Shown here: piece by piece, positions 24,277 to 33,344 of the stretch
How positions within the stretch are numbered: the stretch's first letter is position 1
Layout of the letters: each line of letters begins with the position of its first letter
From: Streptomyces galbus
GTDB lineage: Bacteria > Actinomycetota > Actinomycetes > Streptomycetales > Streptomycetaceae
Assembly (NCBI RefSeq): GCF_005280195.1
Contig: NZ_SZPR01000023.1
Coordinates: 1 to 64,000 of the forward strand
Direction of reading: 5' to 3'
DNA: 64,000 bases
Made by a program: the position numbers and the translations under genes
Notes under the pieces: generated by a model
What the model saw: the letters and a program-made list of their open reading frames with translations, nothing else
Databases searched by the model: none
Told to the model about the DNA's origin: nothing

Positions 24277-26097
24277 TCACTGCTTGGGCGGCACCGCCGG
24301 CATCCCGAGGAACGGCAGCCGCAGCGCGCCGAAGGCGTCCGCCGGGACCACCGGGCTCCTCGGCTCGACCGGCTTCAGCCGCTCGTACGCCGCTCCCTGC
24401 GCCGGACGGGGGTCCGCCTCGCCCTTGTTGGGCCAGAACGACATCGCCCGCTCGGCCTGCGCGGTGATCGTCAGCGACGGGTTCACGCCCAGGTTCGCCG
24501 AGACCGCGGCGCCGTCGACGACCGAGATGCCGGGGTGGCCGTACAGCCGGTGGTACGGGTCGATGACGCCGGTCTCGGGCGAGTCGCCGATGGGGCAGCC
24601 GCCGAGGAAGTGGGCCGTGAGCGGGGTGCCCATCAGCTCGCCCACGTTCGACCCGGCGAAGCCGTTGATGTCGGCGGCGAGCACGGAGGCGGCCTCCGAC
24701 GCCGCCTTGATCTGCTTGGGGTTGGGGGCGCCGTGGCCCTGGCGCGCGGTGAGCAGGCCCTTGCCCACGCCGTCCGGCTTCAGGTACGTGGTCAGGGAGT
24801 TGTCCAGCGACTGCATCACCAGGCCGATGATCGTGCGCTCCGACCAGCGCCGGTTCGACAGCGACCGCAGGACCAGCAGGGGGTGCCGGGCCGCGTTGCC
24901 CAGCCACGCCAGCACCCGCGACGAGCCCTCGGCGTAGGGGACCTGGAGGATCGACAGGCTGCCCATCGAGTTGGAGCCCCGGCCGTAGCGGACCGGCTCG
25001 ATGTGGGTGTTCTCGTCCGGGTGGATGGACGAGGTGATCGCGACACCGCGGGTGAAGTCGGCCCTCGGCGCGCCCGTGACCTTGCGGTAGCGCCGGTTGT
25101 CGGTCTGCGCGCCGACCAGCGCCTCGGAGTTGGTCCGGGTCAGCTCACCCAACCGCTTGGAGATGTACGGCAGTTGCCCGCCGGCCTTCATCCGGTGCAG
25201 CAGGGTCTGGGTGCCGTAGGTGCCGGCGGCCACGACGACGCGGCGGGCCGTGAAGAGGCGGCCCTCGGCGCTGCGGTCGTCGGTCGGCAGGGTGGCGACC
25301 GCGTACCCGCCGCGTGAGTCGTCGGTGATCGACACGACCGTCGTCATCGGGTGGACGACCGCGCCGGCCTTCTCGGCGAGGTAGAGGTAGTTCTCGTTGA
25401 GGGTGTTCTTGGCGCCGTGGCGGCAGCCCGTCATGCACTCGCCGCACTCGGCGCAGGCCCTGCGCTCCGGGCCCACGCCGCCGAAGTACGGGTCGGGCAC
25501 CCGCTCGCCGGGCCGGGCCCTCGTGCCGCCGTCGGCGTCCTGGCCGTCGCCGAAGAACACGCCGACCGGGGCCAGGTGGAAGGTGTCGCCCACGCCCATC
25601 CGCTCGGCCGCCGCCTTCAGGTGGACGTCGGAGGGCGTCATCGTCGGGTTGAGCCGGACGCCGAGCATCCGCCGCGCCTGGTCGTAGTACGGTTTCAGCT
25701 CCTCCTGCCAGTCGGTGATGTCACGCCACTGCGGGTCCTCGAAGAACGCCGTGGGCGGCACGTAGAGGGTGTTGGCGTAGTTCAGCGACCCGCCGCCGAC
25801 GCCCGCGCCGGCCAGCACCATGACGTTGCCGAGCAGGTGGATGCGCTGGATGCCGTACATGCCGAGCTTCGGCGCCCACAGGTAGTTCTTCAGGTCCCAG
25901 GAGTTCTTCGGCAGGGTCTCCCGGGTGAAGCGGCGGCCGGCCTCCAGCACCCCCACGCGGTAGCCCTTCTCGGTGAGGCGCAGGGCGGTGACGCTGCCGC
26001 CGAAGCCGGATCCGACGACGATGACGTCGTAGTCGTGGGCGTCGTCGGCGGCAGGGGCGATGCCGTGGTCGGAGCTGTCGGAGCTGTCCTGGGACAC
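24277..26097 (-). CDS. FAD-dependent GMC-family oxidoreductase
   Basis: A 606-residue flavoenzyme. The dinucleotide-binding start V-V-G-S-G-F-G-G-S-V lies near residue 27, and G-A-G-V-G-G-G-S-L-N-Y and a C-terminal G-H-P-G-I-S-V-V-D-G-A-A region complete the GMC/cholesterol-oxidase pattern. An insert with C-A-E-C-G-E-C-M-T-G-C places four cysteines close together, resembling an iron-sulfur or structural cysteine site found in this subgroup. It is often annotated as cholesterol oxidase; I would not assign the substrate. GTG 26097 follows GGAGAG. The SSADH gene lies 70 bases upstream on the same strand, so the two probably form one transcript. Confidence 0.87.
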   Translation of the reverse strand: MSQDSSDSSDHGIAPAADDAHDYDVIVVGSGFGGSVTALRLTEKGYRVGVLEAGRRFTRETLPKNSWDLKNYLWAPKLGMYGIQRIHLLGNVMVLAGAGVGGGSLNYANTLYVPPTAFFEDPQWRDITDWQEELKPYYDQARRMLGVRLNPTMTPSDVHLKAAAERMGVGDTFHLAPVGVFFGDGQDADGGTRARPGERVPDPYFGGVGPERRACAECGECMTGCRHGAKNTLNENYLYLAEKAGAVVHPMTTVVSITDDSRGGYAVATLPTDDRSAEGRLFTARRVVVAAGTYGTQTLLHRMKAGGQLPYISKRLGELTRTNSEALVGAQTDNRRYRKVTGAPRADFTRGVAITSSIHPDENTHIEPVRYGRGSNSMGSLSILQVPYAEGSSRVLAWLGNAARHPLLVLRSLSNRRWSERTIIGLVMQSLDNSLTTYLKPDGVGKGLLTARQGHGAPNPKQIKAASEAASVLAADINGFAGSNVGELMGTPLTAHFLGGCPIGDSPETGVIDPYHRLYGHPGISVVDGAAVSANLGVNPSLTITAQAERAMSFWPNKGEADPRPAQGAAYERLKPVEPRSPVVPADAFGALRLPFLGMPAVPPKQ

Positions 26098-26167
26098 GTG
26101 CTCTCCTCGTCGAGAACGGGTGGGGCCGGGACGGACCGCGCCGGGCCCGGATTGCGGTGCGGGGGGG

Positions 26168-27787
26168 CTACTTGAGGCGCAGGGCCTTCATCAGCCGCAG
26201 GCTACGGCTCATGAACTGCGCGTACTTCTCGTCCGTCATCCCGAGCGCCGGCGCCATCGGGAGGAGCCGCTGCTGGGCCACCGTCTGGGCCTCCGTGTAC
26301 TTGAGGATCCCCTCGGAGCCGTGGCGGCGGCCCAGACCGGAGTCCTTCATGCCGCCCATCGGGGATTGGACGCTGCCGTACGCGGCGGCGTAGCCCTCGT
26401 TGACATTGACCGTGCCGGCGCGCAGCCGGGCGGCGACCGCGCGGCCCCGGCGGCCGTCCTTGGTCCACACGGAGGAGTTCAGGCCGTACGGCGTGTTGTT
26501 GGCGAGGTCGACGGCCTCGTCCTCGGTGCGGAAGCGGTAGACGGAGACGACCGGGCCGAAGGTCTCCTCGCCGCACACCGCCATCGGCTCGGTGACGCCG
26601 TCGAGGATCGTCGGCTCGAAGAAGTACGGCCCGACGTCCGGGCGGGCGACGCCGCCGGCGAGGACCCGCGCGCCCTTGGCCACGGCCTCCTCGACGTGCC
26701 GGGTGACGGTCTCGAGCTGCCGCTCCCCCACCAGCGAGCCCATGTCGGCGCCGTAGGCGAGCGCCGTGCCCAGCCGCATCGCCCGGGTACGGGCGGCGAA
26801 GCGCTCCAGGAAGGCGTCCGCGATCGACTCGTGGACGTACAACCGCTCGATGGAGATGCACAGTTGGCCCGCGGAGGAGAAGCAGGCGCGCACCGCGCCC
26901 GCGGCCGCACGGTCGAGGTCGGCGTCCTGCAGGACCAGCATGGCGTTCTTGCCGCCGAGTTCGAGGGAGACGCCGACCAGGCGGGCGGCGGCGCCCTGCG
27001 CGACCTCGCGGCCGGTGCGGGTGGAGCCGGTGAAGGAGACGTAGTCGGCGTGCCTGACCACCTCGGGTCCGACGACCGGGCCGTCGCCGAGGACGACCTG
27101 GAAGACCTCGGCCGGCAGGCCCGCCTCGACGAGCAGGTCGCGCGCCCACAGCGCGGTCAGGCAGGTCTCGGTGTCCGGCTTCATCACCACCGCGTTGCCC
27201 GCCACGAACGCCGGCAGGGCGTCGCCCACGGACAGCTCCAGCGGGTAGTTCCAGGGGGCGATCTGGCCGACCACTCCGCGCGGGTGGCGCAGCTCGGTGA
27301 CCTTCGTCAGGGTCGGCATCGCGCCGGTGTGCCGCTTGGGCCGCAGGTAGGCCGGGGCCTTGCGGCCGTAGTGGCGGGCGGCGACCGCGACGGCCTGGAC
27401 CTCCTCGTGCGCGTGCAGCCGGGCCTTGCCGGTCTCGAGCTGGATCAGGTCCAGGACCTCCGCCTGGCGCTCCAGGACCAGGTCGTGGAAGCGCAGCAGC
27501 ACGGCCGCGCGCTCCCGTACGGGCGTGCGCTCCCACGCGGCCTGCGCGGCGCGGGCCCGCTCGAAGGCGGCGGCCACGTCCTCGGGCGTGGACTCCGGCA
27601 GGTCGGCGAGCTTCTCGCCGGTGAACGGCGTGTGGTTGGCGGTCCGGCCCGAGCCGGCCACCGCCTTGGTGAGCTGGGCCACCAGCTCCGGCGTGACCAC
27701 GTCGGCCGCGGTGCGGGCGCCCGGCGGGACGGGGGCGACGGGATTGGTGCCGGTAGCGGCCTTCTCAGGAGCCTGCGCGTCGGTCAT
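26168..27787 (-). CDS. Succinic semialdehyde dehydrogenase (NAD(P)+)
   Basis: A 539-residue aldehyde dehydrogenase. The catalytic glutamate is in L-E-L-G-G-K-N and the catalytic cysteine in S-S-A-G-Q-L-C-I-S-I-E-R-L; the cofactor-binding segment W-N-Y-P-L-E and the F-T-G-S-T-R-T-G motif are present. The second cysteine sometimes seen next to the active one is absent. It should oxidise succinic semialdehyde to succinate in GABA or polyamine breakdown; related ALDHs with the same features take other aldehydes. No Shine-Dalgarno precedes ATG 27787; TACCCT seven bases upstream suggests a leaderless transcript. A perfect 16-bp palindrome lies 75 bases upstream. Confidence 0.86.
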   Translation of the reverse strand: MTDAQAPEKAATGTNPVAPVPPGARTAADVVTPELVAQLTKAVAGSGRTANHTPFTGEKLADLPESTPEDVAAAFERARAAQAAWERTPVRERAAVLLRFHDLVLERQAEVLDLIQLETGKARLHAHEEVQAVAVAARHYGRKAPAYLRPKRHTGAMPTLTKVTELRHPRGVVGQIAPWNYPLELSVGDALPAFVAGNAVVMKPDTETCLTALWARDLLVEAGLPAEVFQVVLGDGPVVGPEVVRHADYVSFTGSTRTGREVAQGAAARLVGVSLELGGKNAMLVLQDADLDRAAAGAVRACFSSAGQLCISIERLYVHESIADAFLERFAARTRAMRLGTALAYGADMGSLVGERQLETVTRHVEEAVAKGARVLAGGVARPDVGPYFFEPTILDGVTEPMAVCGEETFGPVVSVYRFRTEDEAVDLANNTPYGLNSSVWTKDGRRGRAVAARLRAGTVNVNEGYAAAYGSVQSPMGGMKDSGLGRRHGSEGILKYTEAQTVAQQRLLPMAPALGMTDEKYAQFMSRSLRLMKALRLK

Positions 27788-27861
27788 GAGGCGCAGGGTA
27801 TGCCGCCGGACGCCCTTTGTGTACCCGTCGGTAACAGGGATTCACGCACCGCTCACACGCC

Positions 27862-27877
27862 GCCAGTGATCACTGGC
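27862..27877. promoter_or_regulatory. Perfect 16-bp palindrome upstream of SSADH
   Basis: GCCAGTGATCACTGGC is self-complementary over all 16 positions. It sits between the SSADH gene (start 27787) and the kinase stop (27905), where a regulator of the SSADH/GMC pair could bind. Confidence 0.5.
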
Positions 27878-27904
27878 ACGAATGCCCTGATCAGCGGCCT
27901 TCGC

Positions 27905-29722
27905 TCAGCCCGGGAGGATGACGAGCCGGTCCCGGGCCGCCTTGAACAGCGCGGCCCCCTGCCGCTCCTCCGCCGACCCCTTGGGCATCTCGACCCGCAG
28001 CTCGTACTGGCGCCCGTCGGCGGTGCGGACGAAGAACTCCAGCACCCGGTGCCGGGCGTCCTTGTCGCCGTACACCGTGTCGGACTGCACGGCGTCCCGG
28101 CCGCGCAGCGAGGTGGCCGTGTACTGCGTGGCGTGCTCGTCGAAGTACGTCCAGGTCCGCGCGTGCTGCTTCGCCTGGCTCATGAGGTCGCCGCCGGGCG
28201 AGGAGTCGTACTGCACGAGGCGGACCTGGACCGAGCCGGCCGCGTACTCCACCATGCGGGGCTGGTAGGTCTCGCTGCCCTGGCGGGCGTACTCCGTGTA
28301 GGCGGCGGGGAGGGAGAGCGTCGCGCGCATCGCCTGCTCGGGGTGCGCGGTCCAGCCCGCGGCGCTCGGGGCGGAGGCGGTGCCGGGGCCCGGCTTCCCG
28401 GTCGACGGGCTGTGCGCCGCCGTGTTCCGCGCGTCCGGGCCGTCGCCGGAGTCGAGGACGAAGGCGGACCCGAACCAGACGGTGCCGACCAGGAACCCGC
28501 CCAGGAGGGCGAGGGGCAGCGGGCGGCGGTGGAGGGAGCGTCGTCGCGCGGGCGGTGCCGGGGCCTGCGGCGGGGGCGGCTCGTCCGCCGTGTCCGGTCG
28601 GCCCGGGGTGCCGTCGTCGGGGGGTGTGCGATCGGCCGCGGGCAGCGGGGCGGCTTCCGTCCCGCGATCGGCCCCCGCCCCGGCGGGCGGCGCGCCCAGC
28701 CGCCGTGTCCGTATGTCGTCGGCGAACTCCCGCAGGGCGAGCGCCTCCTGGGGTGCGAGGCCGTCCCGCGTCGACGCCTCCGGTGCCGGCCACGCGCCGG
28801 TCGCGGGTACGTCGTCGGCGGCCGCCCCCACCGGGTGCGTCCCGTCGGCCACCGCCCGCAGCACCGCCTCCGCCTCCTCGGCGTCCGGGCGCCCCGCTGG
28901 GTCCTTGACCAGCAGCCGGGTGAGCAACGGGCCGAGGGCGCCCGCCTGGTGCGGCTCGGGTGCGTCGGCGGCCAGGATCGCGGCGAGCGTCGACTCCAGT
29001 GACGTGCGGCGGAAGGGGGACCAGCCCTCCACGGCGGCGTACAGGAGCACGCCCAGGGACCACAGGTCGGAGGCCGGGCCGGCGATGCGGCCCGACATGC
29101 GCTCCGGGGCGACGAACTCCAGCGAGCCGACGAACTCGCCGGTGGCGGTGAGGGAGTCCTCGCCCTGGACGTGGGCGATGCCGAAGTCGGTGAGGACCAC
29201 CCGGCCGTGCGCGCCGAGCAGGACGTTCGCGGGTTTGACGTCGCGGTGGACGATGCCGACCGCGTGCGCGGCGCGCAGGGCGCCGAGGACGGCGAGGCCG
29301 ATGCGCGCGGCCTCCGGGGGCGCCAGCGGGCCCCGCCGCAACAGCTCCTGGAGGGACTCGCCGCGGACCAGCTCCATGACGATCCAGGGCAGTACGTCGA
29401 GGCCGGCCGCCCCGACCGCCGGGTCGACGCCCTCGCCCTCCGCCTCCTCGACGACCACGTCGTGGATGGACACGGCCGAGGGATGGTCGACGCGGGCGGC
29501 CGCGCGGGCCTCGCGGTAGAGGCGGTGCGCCGCCCTGCGGTGCGACTCGTCGCCGGGCTCACCGGGCAACCGGGGCTGCTTGACGGCGACTTCGCGGTCG
29601 ACCAGCTCGTCGTGCGCCCGCCAGACGGTGCCCATGCCGCCGGAGCCGATGCGCTCCAGCAGCCGGTACCGCCCGCCGACGGTCCGCCCCTTGTCGCCCG
29701 CGGCGTCCCGGTCGTTGCCCAT
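27905..29722 (-). CDS. Membrane Ser/Thr protein kinase 1
   Basis: A 605-residue Hanks-type kinase. It has the G-S-G-G-M-G loop, Lys48 (V-A-V-K), catalytic H159-R-D, K-P-A-N, D179-F-G and A-P-E-R. An insertion of about 20 residues (E-E-A-E-G-E-G-V-D) separates strands beta4 and beta5. A Pro-rich linker leads to a membrane helix at 401-423, and about 180 residues lie outside. It carries no PASTA repeats. All catalytic residues are intact. It is the most downstream of six kinase genes in a row, and ATG 29722 has no clear ribosome site. Confidence 0.92.
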   Translation of the reverse strand: MGNDRDAAGDKGRTVGGRYRLLERIGSGGMGTVWRAHDELVDREVAVKQPRLPGEPGDESHRRAAHRLYREARAAARVDHPSAVSIHDVVVEEAEGEGVDPAVGAAGLDVLPWIVMELVRGESLQELLRRGPLAPPEAARIGLAVLGALRAAHAVGIVHRDVKPANVLLGAHGRVVLTDFGIAHVQGEDSLTATGEFVGSLEFVAPERMSGRIAGPASDLWSLGVLLYAAVEGWSPFRRTSLESTLAAILAADAPEPHQAGALGPLLTRLLVKDPAGRPDAEEAEAVLRAVADGTHPVGAAADDVPATGAWPAPEASTRDGLAPQEALALREFADDIRTRRLGAPPAGAGADRGTEAAPLPAADRTPPDDGTPGRPDTADEPPPPQAPAPPARRRSLHRRPLPLALLGGFLVGTVWFGSAFVLDSGDGPDARNTAAHSPSTGKPGPGTASAPSAAGWTAHPEQAMRATLSLPAAYTEYARQGSETYQPRMVEYAAGSVQVRLVQYDSSPGGDLMSQAKQHARTWTYFDEHATQYTATSLRGRDAVQSDTVYGDKDARHRVLEFFVRTADGRQYELRVEMPKGSAEERQGAALFKAARDRLVILPG

Positions 29723-29777
29723 GCCCCATGAGTACCGTGCGCGGCCCCCGGTTGTCGACGCGGACCGCGCCCGCCGG

Positions 29778-31448
29778 TCAGAGCGTGTCCACGTCCAGGC
29801 CGGCGATCGCGGTACGGGCCACCTCGCGGCCCCGGCCGGTGAAGTCGCCCTTGCCCGGATAGGCCACGGTGAGCTTGTACAGGTCCCCGGCGGAGGAGCG
29901 GTAGTAGAAGATCTGCACCTCGCGCGGCAGGGGATGCCGGCTGTCGTCGGTGTCGTACCTGACCGTGTTCCGGGCCGCCTTCCTGCCGTGGAAGGTGACG
30001 TTGTCGTCGGTCTCGGTGCGCGGGTGCCCGGGCATGTCGAGGCGGTAGTCGCCGCGCGCCAGGAAGTCGCCGTTGTCGGCGTACATCTGGGCCGCCGCGG
30101 ACTCCTTGATGTCGGTGCCGCGGTCCTCGGACCTGCGCGCGACGGACAGCGCCAGGGAGATCGCACCGCTGGGGTCGGTGTAGGCGACCCGACGGCCGTC
30201 GTCCGACGCCTTCTCGGGCACGCTCCGCACGTAGGTGTCGGGGTGGGCGAGCGTGGCCGTGAGGTCCTTCTCGTGGTCCTTGGTCCAGTGGTCGGGCAGC
30301 GGCCCGGCGAAGGGGTCGGCGAGCACCAGGTACGCCGCCACCGCCGCGGCCACCACGGCCGCTCCCAGCCCGATCCACACCGTGCGCCCCGGCGACCGCT
30401 TCCGGCGCGGGACGTCCGCCTCGCGCACGGTCTGCGTCGGCTGCGGCACGGGCGGGTCGGCGGCGGCCCGGAGCAGCGCCCGCACCCGGGCGGCGTCCGG
30501 GCGGCGGGCGGGGTCCTTGTCCAGCAGCCCGTTGATGGCCTCCGCGAGCGGACCGGTGGCCGCGGCGGGCGGCGCCGGCACGGCGTGCAGCACCGACTGC
30601 AGGGTGGCGGGGGTGTTGCTGCGGCGGAACGGCGAGACGCCCTCGGTCGCCGCGTACAGCACGACACCCAGCGACCACAGGTCGGACGCGGGTCCCGGCC
30701 GGCGGCCCAGCACCCGCTCCGGCGCGACGTACTCGGGTGAGCCGACGAAGCCGCCCGTGTCGGTGAGGTTGGTCTCGCCCTCGATGTGGGCGATGCCGAA
30801 GTCGGTGAGGACGACCCGGTCGTGGCGGCCCAGCAGCACGTTGTCCGGCTTCACGTCCCGGTGCAGGATGCCCGCCGCGTGCGCGGCCTCCAGCGCACCG
30901 AGGACCTCCAGGCCGATCCGGGCCGCCTCGCGGGCGTCCAGCGTGCCCTCCTTGAGGACGTCGCCCAGGGACCGGCCGTGGACCAGCTCCATCACGATCC
31001 ACGGCCGGTCGTCGACGACGGCCACGTCGTGCACGTTCACGACGGCGGGGTGGTCCAGGCGGGCCGCCGCGCGCGCCTCGCGGCGCATCCGCTCGAAGGC
31101 GTTGGCCCGCTCCCGCTCGGGAAGGTGGTCCGGTACCCGCGGCTCCTTGACGGCGACCTCGCGCTCCACGGTCTCGTCCCGGGCCCGCCACACGGTGCCC
31201 ATGCCGCCGTGCCCGAGCCTGCCCAGCAGCCGGTACCGGCCGGCGACGAGCCGGCCCGCCCCGGGGTCCCGGGAGACGGGCGGGGACGGGAGGGGGCCGG
31301 GTGCGGAGGCCGGTGCCGGGGTCGGCACTGAGGACGCCGGGGTCGGCGGGGTGGGGCCCTGCTCCGGTACCGGCGCGGGCCGTGGCGGTTGCAGGACGAA
31401 ACTCGTCGTGTCCTCGGCCCCGTGCGGGGCGCCCCCGTTGCTGCTCAT
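29778..31448 (-). CDS. Membrane Ser/Thr protein kinase 2
   Basis: A 556-residue kinase with a Pro/Ala-rich N-terminal tail of 65 residues in front of the kinase domain, which its neighbours lack. Motifs: G-H-G-G-M-G, Lys101 (V-A-V-K-E-P), H196-R-D-V-K-P-D-N, D216-F-G-I-A-H and A-P-E-R. The membrane helix is at 356-376 and roughly 180 extracellular residues follow, including S-L-A-L-S-V-A-R-R and F-Y-Y-R-S-S-A-G-D. Its catalytic lobe is closest by eye to kinase 1 (both have F-G-I-A-H rather than F-G-I-A-Q), which suggests a local duplication. It ends 55 bases before kinase 1. Confidence 0.92.
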   Translation of the reverse strand: MSSNGGAPHGAEDTTSFVLQPPRPAPVPEQGPTPPTPASSVPTPAPASAPGPLPSPPVSRDPGAGRLVAGRYRLLGRLGHGGMGTVWRARDETVEREVAVKEPRVPDHLPERERANAFERMRREARAAARLDHPAVVNVHDVAVVDDRPWIVMELVHGRSLGDVLKEGTLDAREAARIGLEVLGALEAAHAAGILHRDVKPDNVLLGRHDRVVLTDFGIAHIEGETNLTDTGGFVGSPEYVAPERVLGRRPGPASDLWSLGVVLYAATEGVSPFRRSNTPATLQSVLHAVPAPPAAATGPLAEAINGLLDKDPARRPDAARVRALLRAAADPPVPQPTQTVREADVPRRKRSPGRTVWIGLGAAVVAAAVAAYLVLADPFAGPLPDHWTKDHEKDLTATLAHPDTYVRSVPEKASDDGRRVAYTDPSGAISLALSVARRSEDRGTDIKESAAAQMYADNGDFLARGDYRLDMPGHPRTETDDNVTFHGRKAARNTVRYDTDDSRHPLPREVQIFYYRSSAGDLYKLTVAYPGKGDFTGRGREVARTAIAGLDVDTL

Positions 31449-31552
31449 GCGTCCATCCCTATCGCGCCGGGAGCCCGCCGCTCCACACCCGGGGACCACC
31501 GGTCACAGAGCCGTGACGTACCGGGCACGGGTCCGCCGCCTTCCCGGCGGCC

Positions 31553-33250
31553 TCACGAGGCCATGAAGGTGTCGACGGCCACGTCGAAGTACTCCCGCGC
31601 CTCGCGCACCTTGCCGACCGGCGCCGACACCCACACGTCGTACAGCCGGCCGCCCTCCTCCCAGCACAGGTCGTAGGTGTGCCGGGGTCCCTCCGCCGCG
31701 CTGAAGCCGTTCCAGGTGAACTCCCAGAGCGCGGCGGGGCGTCCGCCGTGCGTGGTGTCGGTGACCACGCCGTTGCGGTAGCCGGGGTTGGTGTCGGTGC
31801 CCCCGGCGGCGGCGCGCTCCATCACGGCGTGCGGGCCGCCCGGCCCCGGGGCGGTCACCTTGACGCCGAGGCGGAAGGCGCCGTCCGGGGAGAGGTAGAA
31901 GACCCGCTCCCCCTGCGGGCTGCGGGTGAAGCCGTCCGGGACGGCGAGCGCGAACCCGGCGGGGTCGTCGGCGATGCGGTACCCGGAGGGCGCCGCCGGC
32001 CGGGCGTGGGCGGCCGGGGACACCGGCGTCGCCGGCGAGGCGGTGCGCGTCTCGGTCACGGTGGGGTGCGGCGTGGAGGTCGGCGCGGGGGTGGACGCCG
32101 GCCCCCGCGTGCCGCTGCCCGTCGCGCCGTGCGGCGCCGAACTGGCCGGCGTGCCGCCCCCGCCGCCCCCGCCGTGCATCAGCAGCGCCGCGGCCGACAG
32201 TCCGGCTCCGGCCAGCGCGGCGACCAGCAGCGCGGCGATCAGGGCACCCCGCTTGGTGCGCGGCGCACGGTCCTGCGGGGCGGGCCGGCCGTCGGGCGCG
32301 GGCGGCTCCTTCCGGGGCGTACCGGCCGCCTCCCCCGCAGGCCGGCGCCGCGGCGGACCGGCCTGCGGCACGTCCCGCTGGGTCGGCGTGCGGTCGGCGG
32401 GCGCCGCGGGCACCCGTCCGGTGTCCCGGTAGGCGCGCAGCATCCGCTCCGCCTCCGCCGCGCCCAGGCGCCGCTGCGGGTCGCGCTCCAGCAGCCCCCG
32501 TACGACGGGCAGCAGCGGCCCGGCCTCGGCCGGCGTGCGGATCTCGTCGAAGACGACGGCGTGCAGGATGCCGCCCAGCGAGTCGCGCCGGAACGGCGAG
32601 CGGCCGCTCAGGGCCGTGCACAGCAGCGCGCCCAGCGACCACAGGTCGGACTCCGGGCCGGTGCGCTCGCCGGACATGCGCTCCGGGGCGGTGTACTCCG
32701 GCGAGCCCACGAAGGAGCCCGTCTCGGTGAGCGTGGTGGCGCCCGCGACCTGGGCGATGCCGAAGTCGGTGAGCACCACCCGGCCGGTGCCGGACTCGAT
32801 GAGGACGTTCGCGGGCTTGATGTCGCGGTGCAGGACGCCGGCCTCGTGCGCGGCGCGCAGGGCGCCCAGGAGGGCCAGGCCGATCCGCGCCGCCTCGGCC
32901 ACGTCGACCGGGCCGTGCTCGGCGATCCGGTCGGCGAGCGACCCGCCGTCGATCAACTCCATGACGATGTAGGGGCGTTCGTCCTCCACCACCACGTCGT
33001 GCACCACGATGATGTGCGGGTGGTGCAACTGGGCCACCGCGCGGGCCTCGCGCAGGGTGCGGTCGCGGCGGTCGCGGGCGTCGGTGTCGTCGAGGGAGGC
33101 GTCCTGGGAGAGTTCCTTCACGGCGACGCTCCGGCCGAGCAGTTCGTCGGTCGCCCGCCACACCACGCCCATGCCGCCGCGCCCGAGCCGTGTCCGCAGC
33201 CGGTAACGGCCCGCGATCACACGGCGGTCCTCGTCCCCCTCGGTCCCCAT
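31553..33250 (-). CDS. Membrane Ser/Thr protein kinase 3
   Basis: A 565-residue kinase with G-R-G-G-M-G, Lys45, H141-R-D-I-K-P-A-N, D162-F-G-I-A-Q and a membrane helix at 335-358. The extracellular part is a Gly- and Thr/Pro-rich stalk and then a domain beginning G432-F-A-L-A-V-P-D-G-F and containing W509-E-F-T-W, shared with kinases 4 and 6 and in part 5. I chose ATG 33250 (M-G-T-E-G); in-frame ATGs at 33259 and 33262 are possible and none has a strong ribosome site. Confidence 0.92.
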   Translation of the reverse strand: MGTEGDEDRRVIAGRYRLRTRLGRGGMGVVWRATDELLGRSVAVKELSQDASLDDTDARDRRDRTLREARAVAQLHHPHIIVVHDVVVEDERPYIVMELIDGGSLADRIAEHGPVDVAEAARIGLALLGALRAAHEAGVLHRDIKPANVLIESGTGRVVLTDFGIAQVAGATTLTETGSFVGSPEYTAPERMSGERTGPESDLWSLGALLCTALSGRSPFRRDSLGGILHAVVFDEIRTPAEAGPLLPVVRGLLERDPQRRLGAAEAERMLRAYRDTGRVPAAPADRTPTQRDVPQAGPPRRRPAGEAAGTPRKEPPAPDGRPAPQDRAPRTKRGALIAALLVAALAGAGLSAAALLMHGGGGGGGTPASSAPHGATGSGTRGPASTPAPTSTPHPTVTETRTASPATPVSPAAHARPAAPSGYRIADDPAGFALAVPDGFTRSPQGERVFYLSPDGAFRLGVKVTAPGPGGPHAVMERAAAGGTDTNPGYRNGVVTDTTHGGRPAALWEFTWNGFSAAEGPRHTYDLCWEEGGRLYDVWVSAPVGKVREAREYFDVAVDTFMAS

Positions 33251-33344
33251 GGGCCCCATCATGCCGCACCGGACGGCCCGCCTCCGGGGCGGTGACCGGC
33301 CAACTCCCGTCCCTGCGGCGGCTCCACGGCCACCGGGGGCGGGG

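Noticed and set aside
26060..29002. Plus-strand frame of about 980 codons opposite SSADH and kinase 1
   Set aside because: Complement of real genes with a repetitive Val/Gly/Leu/Asp pattern typical of antisense frames in high-GC DNA.
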